Positions 17,479 through 26,228 of a stretch of DNA of 64,000 nt are shown here, piece after piece; the stretch's first letter is position 1; each line of letters starts with the position of its first letter. The translations under genes and the position numbers were made by a program. The stretch is from Flavobacterium luminosum. GTDB lineage: Bacteria; Bacteroidota; Bacteroidia; Flavobacteriales; Flavobacteriaceae. The stretch is from NCBI RefSeq assembly GCF_023635005.1, contig NZ_JAMLJM010000011.1, forward strand, positions 34,003 through 98,002, given 5' to 3'. The notes beneath the pieces were generated by a model. The model saw only the letters and a program-made list of their open reading frames with translations, ran no database searches and was not told the origin of the DNA.

Positions 17479-18213
17479 TTACTCAATATTACGTGCTAAT
17501 TTTAAAAACACATCATTCATTGAATCTACTTGGAATTGTTCTTTTAGTTTTTTTGGAGAGTCTAATGCTTCAATAGCACCATCAACCATAATGGAAACAC
17601 GGTCGCAATATTCGGCTTCATCCATGTAATGTGTGGTTACAAAAATGGTTGTTCCTTTGTAAGCTTGTGTATATATCATTTCCCAAAATTGTCTTCTTGT
17701 TATTGGATCAACGCCACCTGTTGGTTCGTCTAGAAAAACAATTTTAGGTTCATGCAACAAGGCAACAGAAAAAGATAATTTCTGTTTCCAACCTAATGGT
17801 AATGAACCCACTAAATTATTTATAACCTCTTGAAGTTCTAACTCTTCAACTAATTGTGTAATTTTTTGTTTGATTTGTTTTCTAGATAAACCGTAAATTC
17901 CTCCAAAAAAAGTAATGTTCTCTTTAATTGTTAAGTCATCGTACATTGAAAATTTCTGGCTCATATAACCAATACTTTTCTTAACCATTTCTGATTGTGA
18001 CAATACATCAAAACCAGCAACATTTGCTTTTCCTGAAGTTGGATTAGAAATTCCGATGAGCATTTTCATTGCGGTAGTTTTTCCTGCTCCGTTTGCTCCA
18101 AGAAAACCGAAAATTTCTCCTTTATACACATCAAAAGTAATTCCTTTGACAGCAGTGAAATCTCCAAATTTTTTGGTTAGGTTTTCGACTTGTATGATTT
18201 TTTCTTCGTTCAT
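17479..18213 (-). CDS. ABC transporter ATP-binding protein (second half of a YbhF-like pair)
   Basis: 244 aa. Walker A GANGAGKTT (residue ~39), Q-loop near SQKFSMYDDL, signature region LPLGWKQKLSFSVAL (a changed LSGGQ, as in the C-terminal half of YbhF), Walker B VFLDEPTGGVD, H-loop FVTTHYMDEAE. Drives the two ABC-2 permeases. Lies 2 bases after the other ATPase. Confidence 0.9.
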   Translation of the reverse strand: MNEEKIIQVENLTKKFGDFTAVKGITFDVYKGEIFGFLGANGAGKTTAMKMLIGISNPTSGKANVAGFDVLSQSEMVKKSIGYMSQKFSMYDDLTIKENITFFGGIYGLSRKQIKQKITQLVEELELQEVINNLVGSLPLGWKQKLSFSVALLHEPKIVFLDEPTGGVDPITRRQFWEMIYTQAYKGTTIFVTTHYMDEAEYCDRVSIMVDGAIEALDSPKKLKEQFQVDSMNDVFLKLARNIE

Positions 18214-18215
18214 AA

Positions 18216-19112
18216 TTATAAATCCATAAACACATCTTCAATTGTCGTTTGAGCAGGTTTTATGATAATTTGAGTGTGATTTTTTTGTTGTAAATAATCC
18301 TGTAAATCGTTTGGATTAAAGTTTTGATTTGTATCTATATAATGAATAAATTCACCAAAAGCATAAACACTATAATGACTTGAGTAATTTTTCAAATCGT
18401 GAATTAATCCGTGTGTGTTTTTAGATTGAATATCATAAATTACTTTGTCGTATTTTGAAATGATGTTGCTTGGTGAATCGATTTTTAAGATTTTTCCTTT
18501 TTGTATTAAAGCAATTCTATCACACAATGAAGCTTCGTCCATGTAAGGTGTTGAAACTAAAATCGTGATTCCTTTTTGCTGTAATCGTTTTAGCATTTGC
18601 CAAAATTCTTTACGAGAAACGGGATCAACTCCAGTTGTGGGTTCGTCTAAAAACAAAACTTTTGGTGCGTGAATTAAGGCACAACACAATGCTAGTTTTT
18701 GTTTCATTCCTCCAGACAATGCTCCTGCTCTTCGTTTTTTAAACGGTTCTATTTGAACGTAAATATCTTCGATTAAATCGTAATTTTCTTCAATGGTTGT
18801 TCCGAAAATAGTGGCAAAAAAGGTTAGGTTTTCTTCTACTGTTAAATCTTGGTACAGTGAAAACTTTCCTGGCATATAACCCACAGAATTTCGAATGGCT
18901 TTATAATCTTGTTTAACATCAAATTCTAAAACTTTGGCATTTCCTTCATTGGCTAACAAAAGTGTGGTTAGAATTCTGAAAATAGTAGTTTTTCCTGCTC
19001 CATCTGGTCCAATAAGTCCAAATAATTCTCCTTCATTTACTTCAAAGGAAACGTCATCAATGGCTTGGATTGATTTGTAGGATTTTGATATGTTTTGGAC
19101 AGAAATACTCAT
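18216..19112 (-). CDS. ABC transporter ATP-binding protein (first half of a YbhF-like pair)
   Basis: 298 aa. Walker A GPDGAGKTT, with the Asp variant typical of the N-terminal half of YbhF, signature LSGGMKQKLALCCAL, Walker B LFLDEPTTGVD, and STPYMDEASLCDR in place of the usual THxMDEAE. A ~70-residue C-terminal extension follows. In E. coli the two ATPases are fused in YbhF; here they are separate adjacent genes. Confidence 0.9.
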   Translation of the reverse strand: MSISVQNISKSYKSIQAIDDVSFEVNEGELFGLIGPDGAGKTTIFRILTTLLLANEGNAKVLEFDVKQDYKAIRNSVGYMPGKFSLYQDLTVEENLTFFATIFGTTIEENYDLIEDIYVQIEPFKKRRAGALSGGMKQKLALCCALIHAPKVLFLDEPTTGVDPVSRKEFWQMLKRLQQKGITILVSTPYMDEASLCDRIALIQKGKILKIDSPSNIISKYDKVIYDIQSKNTHGLIHDLKNYSSHYSVYAFGEFIHYIDTNQNFNPNDLQDYLQQKNHTQIIIKPAQTTIEDVFMDL

Positions 19113-19123
19113 TATTTTAAAAG

Positions 19124-19153
19124 TGATTAGTTACTAGTGACTAGTAATTAGCT
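19124..19153. repeat. Intra-operon TTACTAG-type repeat, copy 2
   Basis: TGATTAG-TTACTAG-TGACTAG-TAATTAG in the gap between the cupin-like gene and the first ATPase gene. Matches copy 1 at 17447-17478. Confidence 0.5.
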
Positions 19154-19439
19154 ATTTAATTAACAGAAAATTACTTTCTTCTATTGCTTTTACTTCATGT
19201 TTAATATTTACTTCTATCATTACATAAACTCCGGAATTAAGATTAATTACAGTTCCTTTTTCATCAGTAAAAACGGCATTTCCAGAAATACAAACTAATA
19301 ATGCAGGTATTTTTGAAACGTGTTCTTTTAAGGTTTCGCCTTTAGCAATTTGTAATGAAACAACTTTTTTATCATTTGATTCAAACAACAACTGTGTTTG
19401 AACTGCTGTATTTTCGGTGTGAAGATTTTTTAATATCAT
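19152..19439 (-). CDS. Small cupin-like protein
   Basis: 95 aa. The strand-rich pattern VSLQIAKGETLKEHVSK...LLVCISGNAVFTDEKGTVINLNSGVYVMIEVNIKHEVKAIEESNFLLI is that of a single-domain cupin. It has few metal-binding histidines (H40 and H82 are the best), so binding may be lost. It ATGA-overlaps the lipoprotein gene upstream. Function in the efflux operon unknown; possibly a sensor. Confidence 0.65.
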   Translation of the reverse strand: MILKNLHTENTAVQTQLLFESNDKKVVSLQIAKGETLKEHVSKIPALLVCISGNAVFTDEKGTVINLNSGVYVMIEVNIKHEVKAIEESNFLLIK

Positions 19440-19876
19440 TGGAAATATTGATTAAAGGTTGTAAATGATTCTTGAATTTTAGCCAGGTTTTCATTTGATT
19501 TATCTTTTGAAAAATCATCAACTAATTCGATATAAGGAAGTAACCATTTATGCAATTCATCATGAGCTTGACCTTTCATAGTGCAATTTGATGTTAATAA
19601 ATCAAGATTTTTTTTCAAATTATCAGCTAATAATTGATAGTTTTCAGGTGTTTCTTTGTCAAATGAAGTTACGTCATTTTCCATAGTACGAATATGAGCC
19701 ATCATATCAACATCTACTTTCCATTTTTGTCCACCATTTAGTTGAATGGTTTCGCTTTCAGAATGTTGGTGTTCTTCAGTTTTAATTTCAGTAGCTTTTT
19801 CTTCTTTCGATTTCGTATTACAAGAGAAAAGAAGTAAACTAAATGTAGCTAAAAGGGCAATTTTTATTTTTAACAT
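19436..19876 (-). CDS. Hypothetical lipoprotein
   Basis: 146 aa. The N-terminus MLKIKIALLATFSLLLFSCN is a lipoprotein signal with the lipidated cysteine at residue 19. The rest is helical with several His and Met residues (EEHQHSESE, VDMMAHIRTMEND, MKGQAHDELHKWLLPY). This might suit metal or heme binding but nothing proves it. Coupled to the cupin-like gene by an ATGA overlap. Confidence 0.65.
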   Translation of the reverse strand: MLKIKIALLATFSLLLFSCNTKSKEEKATEIKTEEHQHSESETIQLNGGQKWKVDVDMMAHIRTMENDVTSFDKETPENYQLLADNLKKNLDLLTSNCTMKGQAHDELHKWLLPYIELVDDFSKDKSNENLAKIQESFTTFNQYFQ

Positions 19877-19889
19877 GTTCTATAATTTT

Positions 19890-20291
19890 TTAATTAATAT
19901 TAATTTGGTTTTTCTTATTGATAGTGAAATAAGCAAATGCAACAAAGATTATGGTTACAACAATTCTAAAAATCATTGCACCAATTGTTTTGGTTTCATG
20001 CACTCCGTCTGTGTAGATATAAATAATAAAGCAAATAAATGCATTTATAAGAATTAGTGCCGAAATTCCTAAAATAGTTGATGTCCAATTTTTGTTTTTA
20101 ACTAAGCCATAACTTGCTACTAAATATATTATGCTACTGATGAAATTTGTCCAAACTATGAACAAAACATAATTTCCTTCTTTGGCTCTAATTCCAAATA
20201 AGTCAAAAATTACTGAAGCACTCAAAAACAAGGTAAGTAAACCAAATGCAGCTAACAGAAATGCGATTAGATAATGAAGCTTTTTTTTCAT
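19890..20291 (-). CDS. Four-helix membrane protein, hypothetical
   Basis: 133 aa with four membrane segments: LIAFLLAAFGLLTLFLSASVI, YVLFIVWTNFISSIIYLVASYGL, STILGISALILINAFICFIIYIYTD and IFRIVVTIIFVAFAYFTI. I do not recognise a named family. It lies between the HlyD-type gene and the lipoprotein gene in the efflux operon. Confidence 0.65.
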   Translation of the reverse strand: MKKKLHYLIAFLLAAFGLLTLFLSASVIFDLFGIRAKEGNYVLFIVWTNFISSIIYLVASYGLVKNKNWTSTILGISALILINAFICFIIYIYTDGVHETKTIGAMIFRIVVTIIFVAFAYFTINKKNQININ

Positions 20292-20304
20292 AATTATTAA
20301 TTAT

Positions 20305-21189
20305 TTAATCTCCATCTTTAATCCACATTTCTGCTGGCATTCCGATTTTTAGACTACCGTCATTTTTTACTTTTACCTTTACGGCATAAACAAGATTTAC
20401 TCGTTCTTCTTTTGTTTGAATAATTTTAGGAGTAAACTCTGCTGAAGATGCAATCCATGAAATGGTTCCTTGATATGATTTCATATCTTTTTCAGCATCA
20501 ATTTTTACCGATACATTTTGTCCAACTTTTATTTTTGACAACTGTGTTTCGCTTACATAGATTCGCAAAGTCATTTCAGAAATATCAGCTATCTTGTATA
20601 GTGGTTTTCCAAATGCTGTTATTTCGCCTGGTTCTGCATATTTGGCCAAAACAGTACCAGAAATTGGATTGAAGATTTTTGATTTTTTTAATTGGTCGTT
20701 TATCTTTTCAATCTGAATTTCAATCGATTTAACTTCGTTAATAATTGGTGCATTTTGGGTTTCAACACTTTGCATTTGTTGCTTTAAAACACTTACTTTT
20801 CCGTTTACTTCATCTACTTGACGTTTTGTTGCAGCACTTTCAGCAAACATATTTTGAATTCTTTTTTGCTCAATTAAAGTCGTTTTTAATTGTTCGTTTA
20901 ACACATTTCGTTGTGATAAAACATTAGTTGATTTAGAATAAATTGTATTTTTTGAAGCCAATAATTGTTGTTTATTCAGATACAATTGAGTGGTATCTAT
21001 TTGTCCAACTAAAGCGTTTTCTTGTAAAAGATCTCCTTCTTCAAGTTTTAGAAATTCGATTTTTCCGTTTGCTTCAGATGAAATAGTTATTTCTGTAGCT
21101 TCAAAGTTTCCAAAAGCATCTGCTTCATTTTTGTCTTTGTTACAAGAAAATATCGCTAATACTGTAATATATAATATACTTTTTTTCAT
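20305..21189 (-). CDS. HlyD/YbhG-like membrane fusion protein
   Basis: 294 aa. Lipoprotein signal (MKKSILYITVLAIFSCN). Lipoyl half EGDLLQENALVGQIDTTQLYL, a coiled-coil hairpin (residues ~70-175), the second lipoyl half PISGTVLAKYAEPGEI, and beta-barrel segment LRIYVSETQLSKIKVGQNVSVKID. Bridges the ABC-2 permeases in the inner membrane to TolC. Stops 1 base from the TolC gene start side, so the genes are cotranscribed. Confidence 0.9.
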   Translation of the reverse strand: MKKSILYITVLAIFSCNKDKNEADAFGNFEATEITISSEANGKIEFLKLEEGDLLQENALVGQIDTTQLYLNKQQLLASKNTIYSKSTNVLSQRNVLNEQLKTTLIEQKRIQNMFAESAATKRQVDEVNGKVSVLKQQMQSVETQNAPIINEVKSIEIQIEKINDQLKKSKIFNPISGTVLAKYAEPGEITAFGKPLYKIADISEMTLRIYVSETQLSKIKVGQNVSVKIDAEKDMKSYQGTISWIASSAEFTPKIIQTKEERVNLVYAVKVKVKNDGSLKIGMPAEMWIKDGD

Positions 21190-21190
21190 C

Positions 21191-22441
21191 TTAATGGGTT
21201 CCTTTAATAGTTTGATAATTTATTTTAGCCAATTCTAATTGTGTTTGATGTACTTTTTGATTGGTTTTAGCATCAAAAAGTTGATTTAATTCTGTTACAT
21301 ATTCAGATGTTGTGATTACACCGTTTCGCATTTGAGAATCGGATGATTGAACAACTTTATCACGCAACAGAATAATTTGAGAATCCGTTTTAATAATGGT
21401 TTCTAGTTTAGAAATTTCAGATTTTAATTCGTTTAATTGCATTTGATTATTGGTTTCAAAAGTTTCTTTTTCAGTTGTAACAATTTCTTTTGCAATATCT
21501 AAAGCTTGTTTCTCCGATTTTGATTTATTCCAATCAAATACATTCCAATTCAATTTTAAACCAACCATATAAAAGTCATCAAATGAATTATTAAGCATAT
21601 TTAAACCAGGATTTCCATAACCAGCTTGTCCAAAAGCGTTTAATTTTGGTAAATTTGATTTTGAAATTATATTTTTAGAAGCTTCTATTTGATCTTGTTG
21701 CAGTTCAAAAAATTTCATTTCAGGTCGTACTCCGTTTGTTTCTAAAGTAGTACTTGGTCTTTCTAAAACAGAGTTTTCTTTTATAGTTGTTGAAGTTAAA
21801 CCGGCTAAATTTTGAAGTTCTTTTATTCGTTGAAATGTATTTTCAGTTAATGCCTGTTCTAATTTTAACAATTCAGCTTCTAAAACTTGTTCAGATGAAG
21901 GCAACATAGCACCATTTTTCACACCTGATTTTACTTCTTTTATTTTTGAATGGATAGTGCTTTGTTTGGCTAATAATAATTCTCTTTGGTCTTGCCATAA
22001 CAAAATCATCATGTATGAATAATTGATACGAGATTTAAGTTGATACAAATTAACAGCAACTAGTTGTTGCTGTGTAAGCATTTGAGCTTCTTTTAATTTG
22101 GTGTTTGCATTAATCATTCCTCCATTATAAAGTAATTGATTTACATCTAAAGTGGCTCTATATTGGTCTTTATTTATTGGCTCTACACCAGGTAAAGAAG
22201 TAGGTAATCCAATTACATCTGATTGGTAAGTTGCCTGTGCGTTTATGTCTATTTTAGGTAATTTTGCTTTATTTAGAGCATCTATTTCAAACGATGTTTT
22301 CTGTTGCAAAAAATTTGTTTGTTTAGCAATGGGATAATTTTTTTCTGCAAAAGCATAACATTCTTCAATCGTTAGTTTTTGTTGGGCATAAGAACTAATA
22401 GTTAAAATTAGAAGCAATATTGTTACTAAATTATTTTTCAT
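21191..22441 (-). CDS. TolC family outer-membrane efflux protein
   Basis: 416 aa with signal peptide (MKNNLVTILLLILTISSYAQ). Starts with LTIEECYAFAEKNYPIAKQ and has the two long helical repeats and the NGGMINANTKLKEA segment seen in outer-membrane efflux factors. Forms the outer-membrane exit duct for the YbhGFSR-like exporter encoded downstream. Confidence 0.9.
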   Translation of the reverse strand: MKNNLVTILLLILTISSYAQQKLTIEECYAFAEKNYPIAKQTNFLQQKTSFEIDALNKAKLPKIDINAQATYQSDVIGLPTSLPGVEPINKDQYRATLDVNQLLYNGGMINANTKLKEAQMLTQQQLVAVNLYQLKSRINYSYMMILLWQDQRELLLAKQSTIHSKIKEVKSGVKNGAMLPSSEQVLEAELLKLEQALTENTFQRIKELQNLAGLTSTTIKENSVLERPSTTLETNGVRPEMKFFELQQDQIEASKNIISKSNLPKLNAFGQAGYGNPGLNMLNNSFDDFYMVGLKLNWNVFDWNKSKSEKQALDIAKEIVTTEKETFETNNQMQLNELKSEISKLETIIKTDSQIILLRDKVVQSSDSQMRNGVITTSEYVTELNQLFDAKTNQKVHQTQLELAKINYQTIKGTH

Positions 22442-22444
22442 AAT

Positions 22445-23056
22445 TTAAATTTTTATTGAATTAATAATAAACTCCGATACTTCCGTTTTACGTTTTTTTA
22501 ATAATTTCTTGTAGCTTTCTTTGTCCATATTTACAAGTGCCATTAATAGAGGTTCACCTATAAATGGAAAAATATTTAAGGATATAATATTAATAAACAA
22601 TTGTTCTGCTTCAATTGGTTTAATAATGCCTTTATCTATCGCTTCATTAACCTGAATTTTAAATTTATCAATTGTAGGGAAGTTTTTTTCTGCACGAAGT
22701 TTTTGTATAAAATCAGGATTTTTACTTAACTCTTGTATTACAAAATTTGGCAAATAGGGATGTTTGATTACAAATGCGACATAATTCTCTGTAAATTTTC
22801 TTATTTTTTCAAATAAATCGGTGTCGTCATTCAACACTCTATTTAATTGAGGAGCTAACAATTTAAAAGCACTTTTAAAAACTGCCTCGAATAAAAGTTG
22901 TTTGCTTCTATAATAATAATGTAATAATGCCTTATTTATATTGGCTTTATCCGCAATTTCTTGCATTCTTGCTCCAGCCATTCCTTTCTGTAGGAAAACT
23001 TCCTTTGCTGCATTTAATATTTCAGTTTCAGTATTTTCTGATTCTTTATTATTCAT
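22445..23056 (-). CDS. TetR/AcrR family transcriptional regulator
   Basis: 203 aa. The N-terminal HTH reads ILNAAKEVFLQKGMAGARMQEIADKANINKALLHYYYRSKQLLFEAVF. The C-terminal ligand-binding part is helical. First gene of the efflux operon, 3 bases ahead of TolC, so it probably represses its own operon until an efflux substrate binds, as E. coli YbhR/CecR-type regulators do. The ligand is unknown. Confidence 0.9.
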   Translation of the reverse strand: MNNKESENTETEILNAAKEVFLQKGMAGARMQEIADKANINKALLHYYYRSKQLLFEAVFKSAFKLLAPQLNRVLNDDTDLFEKIRKFTENYVAFVIKHPYLPNFVIQELSKNPDFIQKLRAEKNFPTIDKFKIQVNEAIDKGIIKPIEAEQLFINIISLNIFPFIGEPLLMALVNMDKESYKKLLKKRKTEVSEFIINSIKI

Positions 23057-23060
23057 AATG

Positions 23061-23098
23061 TTTAACTATCTGATTTAACTATTTGGTTAACAAATTTA
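23061..23098 (-). promoter_or_regulatory. Promoter and probable TetR operator of the efflux operon
   Basis: On the minus strand TAAATTTG (23098-23091) fits the Bacteroidota -7 consensus TAnnTTTG. Right behind it, up to the start codon, lie repeated TTAACTAT/TTTAACTAT units with a GTTAACC end, an arrangement suited to a TetR dimer blocking transcription. No clear -33 box is seen. Confidence 0.5.
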
Positions 23099-23170
23099 TT
23101 GAAAATATATTTATTAAACCTTATTTAAGATTTATTTAACATAAATCATTTATTTATATTTGATTAATAT

Positions 23171-24424
23171 TCAACTAGAAATTACATTTTTATTTAATTG
23201 GCTATTATTTAGAACAGTGAATTTATCTTTTAAAATTTTCATATCATCGCTTACTTTTCTATCTAAAACCTTTGCATAATGTTGGGTAGTTCTTAAATTT
23301 TTATGCCCAAGCATTTTGCTCACGCTTTCAATTGGAACGCCATTGGTAAGTGTCACAGTAGTAGCAAAAGTATGTCGAGCAATGTGGAATGTTAGTTCTT
23401 TTTCAATTTCACAAACTCCTGCAATTTCTTTTAGATAAGCATTCATTTTTTGGTTGGATAGGATAGGTAGTAGTTTATTTTCATTCAAACATTGTGGATG
23501 ATTTTCGTATTTATCGATTATCATTTGAGTAACTGGAAGGATTGGAATTTTGGAAGCACTTTCTGTTTTCTGCCTGTGCGTGAATATCCATTTCTCTCCA
23601 TCAATACCGTAGCTTATATGTGACTTTGTTAGGTTTTTGACATCTATGTATGCTAAACCTGTAAAGCAGCTAAAAAGGAAGATATCACGAACTAGTGAAA
23701 GCCTTTCAGTTTTGAAATCTTTTTCTATTATTGATTGGATTTCTACTTCTGTTAGATAAACTCTCTCAACTTCTTTGACTTTTGATTTATAATTAGCAAA
23801 TGGGTTCTTTTCTAACCAGTCATTGGCCAAACAAAGCTTGATGATTTTATTGAAGTTTTTTAGGTATTTAACAGCTGTGTTATTCGCACAATTTCTAACA
23901 CTTCTTAACCAGAATTCATAATCGGTTATAAAAGCGTGATCAATCTTGGTAATATCAATATCTGAAATATTATATTTCCATTGCATAAATTCGATAGTAT
24001 GCTTGAGTGAAGTAGTGTATCGTTCTAATGTTCCTGGGGCGTATTCTTTCCCAACGAGTTCTTTTATTTTATTGTTGTGGTCTTGGAAGATGGGAACGAG
24101 CATACGCTTGGTTTCTGATAGACCAAACAATTCATTCTTTAAATTTTCAGAAGTAACGCTAATATCTTTCTTGAAAAGTTTCTTCCCTGCTTCTAAAACT
24201 TGATTTTTTAGATAATCCAGATGACTATTGATTGTTCTAGCTTCTTCTGAAGTGCCTTTAACTTTGCTGCCTTCTGAGGACCATTTATCGGGATTGATGT
24301 ATTTGTTGGTACTAAACTCAAATCTTTTAGCATTAACTGTAACTCTGGTGTAGATTGGACAAACTCCTAAATTGTTGGCTTTTGCTCTCTTGATGTAGAA
24401 GAGAATTGATACTGATGTGTTCAT
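23171..24424 (-). CDS. IntDOT-like tyrosine recombinase (integrase 1)
   Basis: 417 aa. Arm-binding N-terminus (SILFYIKRAKANNLGVCPIYTRVTVN), SAM-like core-binding part (residues ~100-205) and catalytic domain ending HIARHTFATTVTLTNGVPIESVSKMLGHKNLRTTQHYAKV. HxxR, GH and the nucleophile Tyr are present. The usual first catalytic Arg (TGLR) is changed: the motif is FTGLAYIDVKNL, as in IntDOT-type enzymes of Bacteroidota. Belongs to a mobile element left of position 24.6 kb; its own att pair cannot be fixed in this window. Confidence 0.9.
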   Translation of the reverse strand: MNTSVSILFYIKRAKANNLGVCPIYTRVTVNAKRFEFSTNKYINPDKWSSEGSKVKGTSEEARTINSHLDYLKNQVLEAGKKLFKKDISVTSENLKNELFGLSETKRMLVPIFQDHNNKIKELVGKEYAPGTLERYTTSLKHTIEFMQWKYNISDIDITKIDHAFITDYEFWLRSVRNCANNTAVKYLKNFNKIIKLCLANDWLEKNPFANYKSKVKEVERVYLTEVEIQSIIEKDFKTERLSLVRDIFLFSCFTGLAYIDVKNLTKSHISYGIDGEKWIFTHRQKTESASKIPILPVTQMIIDKYENHPQCLNENKLLPILSNQKMNAYLKEIAGVCEIEKELTFHIARHTFATTVTLTNGVPIESVSKMLGHKNLRTTQHYAKVLDRKVSDDMKILKDKFTVLNNSQLNKNVISS

Positions 24425-24538
24425 TGTTGGTGACCTTAAAGTTAGTATTAAATTTATTCGATTTAATAACTACACACAAGATGTACATTTTTTGAATATG
24501 TTGTTGAACACCTTGTAGTAGCGGTGCTTTCGTTGCGA

Positions 24539-24572
24539 GGTGTCACTGAAAATTTAATTTTTTAGTGACACC
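24539..24572. repeat. Inverted repeat GGTGTCACT / AGTGACACC
   Basis: Perfect 9-bp arms around a 16-base AT-rich loop; further GACACCT and AACACCTTG copies lie on either side. Placed upstream of integrase 1, it may be an integrase or excisionase binding region, or an operator of integrase 1. Confidence 0.5.
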
Positions 24573-24629
24573 TTGAAAGACACCTAAACTTTGAGATTTA
24601 ATGAATAATTTGATATAACCCTAAAAGAA

Positions 24630-24663
24630 AAAACCCACTAAATTGTTGAATTTAGTGGGTTTT
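24630..24663 (-). terminator. Hairpin terminator, probably the original terminator of tRNA-Ser
   Basis: Perfect 15-base arms AAAACCCACTAAATT / AATTTAGTGGGTTTT with loop GTTG. It stands just outside the left att core, which is where the chromosomal DNA behind the tRNA-Ser gene would lie if the island at 24.7-42.1 kb were absent. Confidence 0.65.
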
Positions 24664-24685
24664 AGTACCGTTTGTATTTCTACTG

Positions 24686-24698
24686 GCGGAGAAAGAGG
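24686..24698 (-). repeat. Left attachment core (distal att) of the tRNA-Ser island
   Basis: GCGGAGAAAGAGG, identical over 13 bases to 42122-42134, the 3' end of tRNA-Ser. Sequence differs on both sides. The integrase gene begins about 190 bases to the right. Confidence 0.8.
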
Positions 24699-24825
24699 AA
24701 CAAACACCTACTTTTTCAATACATATCAAATCTTACTAAAACAATCGTTAACCCTTATAAAATAAGGGTTTTTTAATATATCATAGTTAAGTAAAATTAA
24801 GTGAATTATAAATAAAAATAGTCAA

Positions 24826-24847
24826 TGTGGGGATTATGTGGGGATAA
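24826..24847 (+). repeat. Subterminal repeat of the island, left copy
   Basis: Two tandem units TGTGGGGATTA and TGTGGGGATAA. The same 22 bases with one change recur at 42045-42066 in the same orientation, inside the other end of the island. Candidate arm-type integrase site or shared operator; it lies 45 bases ahead of integrase 2. Confidence 0.65.
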
Positions 24848-24891
24848 TTTTGTATCTTTAAACTATTGAAATACATAATAATTCCGTACCA

Positions 24892-26193
24892 ATGGCAACT
24901 ATTAACTACCTCATCAAAGGAGAAAAAAACGCAACAAACATACTTTTGCGTTTCAAAAATGGCAGAAAATTTGACTTAACAGCTTCAACCGATTTAAAGG
25001 TAGAACCTAAAAGATGGAGTGCTGCAAAGCAAAAAGTCAAACTTACAAACGATGATAAGTCCAAGGACGTTATTAATAACAAACTTGCAGAGCTTGAAAA
25101 ATTCATATTTGATGAGTTCAATTCCGATAACAGTAAAGGAGAATACATCGATAAACATTGGTTAAGAAAAAAGATAGCTAATTTCTTCAATAGACCTATT
25201 GATGAAACAGCCATCGATGAAGTGTTTTTCATTCCGTTCATGGAAACATTTATTAAAAATGCCCCATCAAGGATAATTAAAGGCAAAAATAAGCCAATTG
25301 CCAAAGGAACTATTACAAAGTATAACACAACTCAAAAAAAGCTAGAAGAGTACGAGAAACGCTTTAAAACGAAGCTAAAATTTACCGATTTAGATTTAAC
25401 CTTTTATGATAGGTTCGTAAACTTCTTATCACAAGAACAAAAAATAAATTTAGGTACTATTGGAAATTACATTGGTACACTTAAAACAATTGCCAGAGAT
25501 GCAAAATTGAAAGGCTTGCCGGTACATCCTCACATCGAGCATCCTAACTTTTTTGTACCAAAAATTACAGCTGATAGTATTTACTTGAATGATGATGAAA
25601 TAAATAAAATCTTCAATCACGACTTCAAAGGAGTTGAAAGACTAGAAAACACAAGAGATTTATTTATTATTGGATTGCGAACAGGATTGAGAATTTCAGA
25701 TTTTTTAAGGTTAAAAGATGCCAATATCAAAAATGGCTATATTGAAATTGAAACGCAAAAAACAGGGCAAACAGTTACTATTCCTCTCCACAAGCAAGTA
25801 AAAGCAATTTTAGAAAAAAGAAACGGATTTCCGAGAGCCATTTCGGACCAGAAATTTAATGAGCATGTAAAAGATGTTTGTGAAGAAGTAGGATTTAAAG
25901 AAAAAGTTCAAGGTTCTAAAATCAATAAGAAAACAAAACGTAAAGAAGAAGGTTTATATCACAAGTACGAATTAGTTACTTCACACATTTGTAGAAGAAG
26001 TTTTGCAACCAATCTATATGGGAAACTTGATAATTTAACCATAATGGGTATTACAGGACATCAAACAGAAACTCAATTTTTAAAGTACATCAAAATCACT
26101 AATACAGAAAAAGCAGAAAAACTAAAAGAGTACTGGAACAAGCAAAACGAAGAACAGGAAATTGAAGAGAAAAAAATGAAAGTAGTTAAGTAA
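24892..26193 (+). CDS. Tyrosine recombinase (integrase 2) of the tRNA-Ser island
   Basis: 433 aa. N-terminal arm-binding segment (TINYLIKGEKNATNILLRFKNGRKFDLTAST), SAM-like core (residues ~110-215), catalytic part with RTGLRISDFLRL (first Arg present), HICRRSFATNLYG (HxxR), TGHQTETQFLKYI with the His and the nucleophile Tyr. Its position next to the left att core, reading inward, is classic for tRNA-targeting integrative elements. Distinct from integrase 1. Confidence 0.92.
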   Translation: MATINYLIKGEKNATNILLRFKNGRKFDLTASTDLKVEPKRWSAAKQKVKLTNDDKSKDVINNKLAELEKFIFDEFNSDNSKGEYIDKHWLRKKIANFFNRPIDETAIDEVFFIPFMETFIKNAPSRIIKGKNKPIAKGTITKYNTTQKKLEEYEKRFKTKLKFTDLDLTFYDRFVNFLSQEQKINLGTIGNYIGTLKTIARDAKLKGLPVHPHIEHPNFFVPKITADSIYLNDDEINKIFNHDFKGVERLENTRDLFIIGLRTGLRISDFLRLKDANIKNGYIEIETQKTGQTVTIPLHKQVKAILEKRNGFPRAISDQKFNEHVKDVCEEVGFKEKVQGSKINKKTKRKEEGLYHKYELVTSHICRRSFATNLYGKLDNLTIMGITGHQTETQFLKYIKITNTEKAEKLKEYWNKQNEEQEIEEKKMKVVK

Positions 26194-26228
26194 GATAAAG
26201 TTTACTATATTTAACTTTTTAATTTTGT

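Larger units (their letters stand above)
24425..24891. other. Intergenic junction between two back-to-back integrases
   Basis: 467 bases without a gene. Holds, in order, a GGTGTCACT inverted repeat, a strong hairpin, the 13-bp left attachment core, AT-rich spacer, and a pair of TGTGGGGATWA units just ahead of integrase 2. The flanking integrases point away from each other. Confidence 0.7.
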
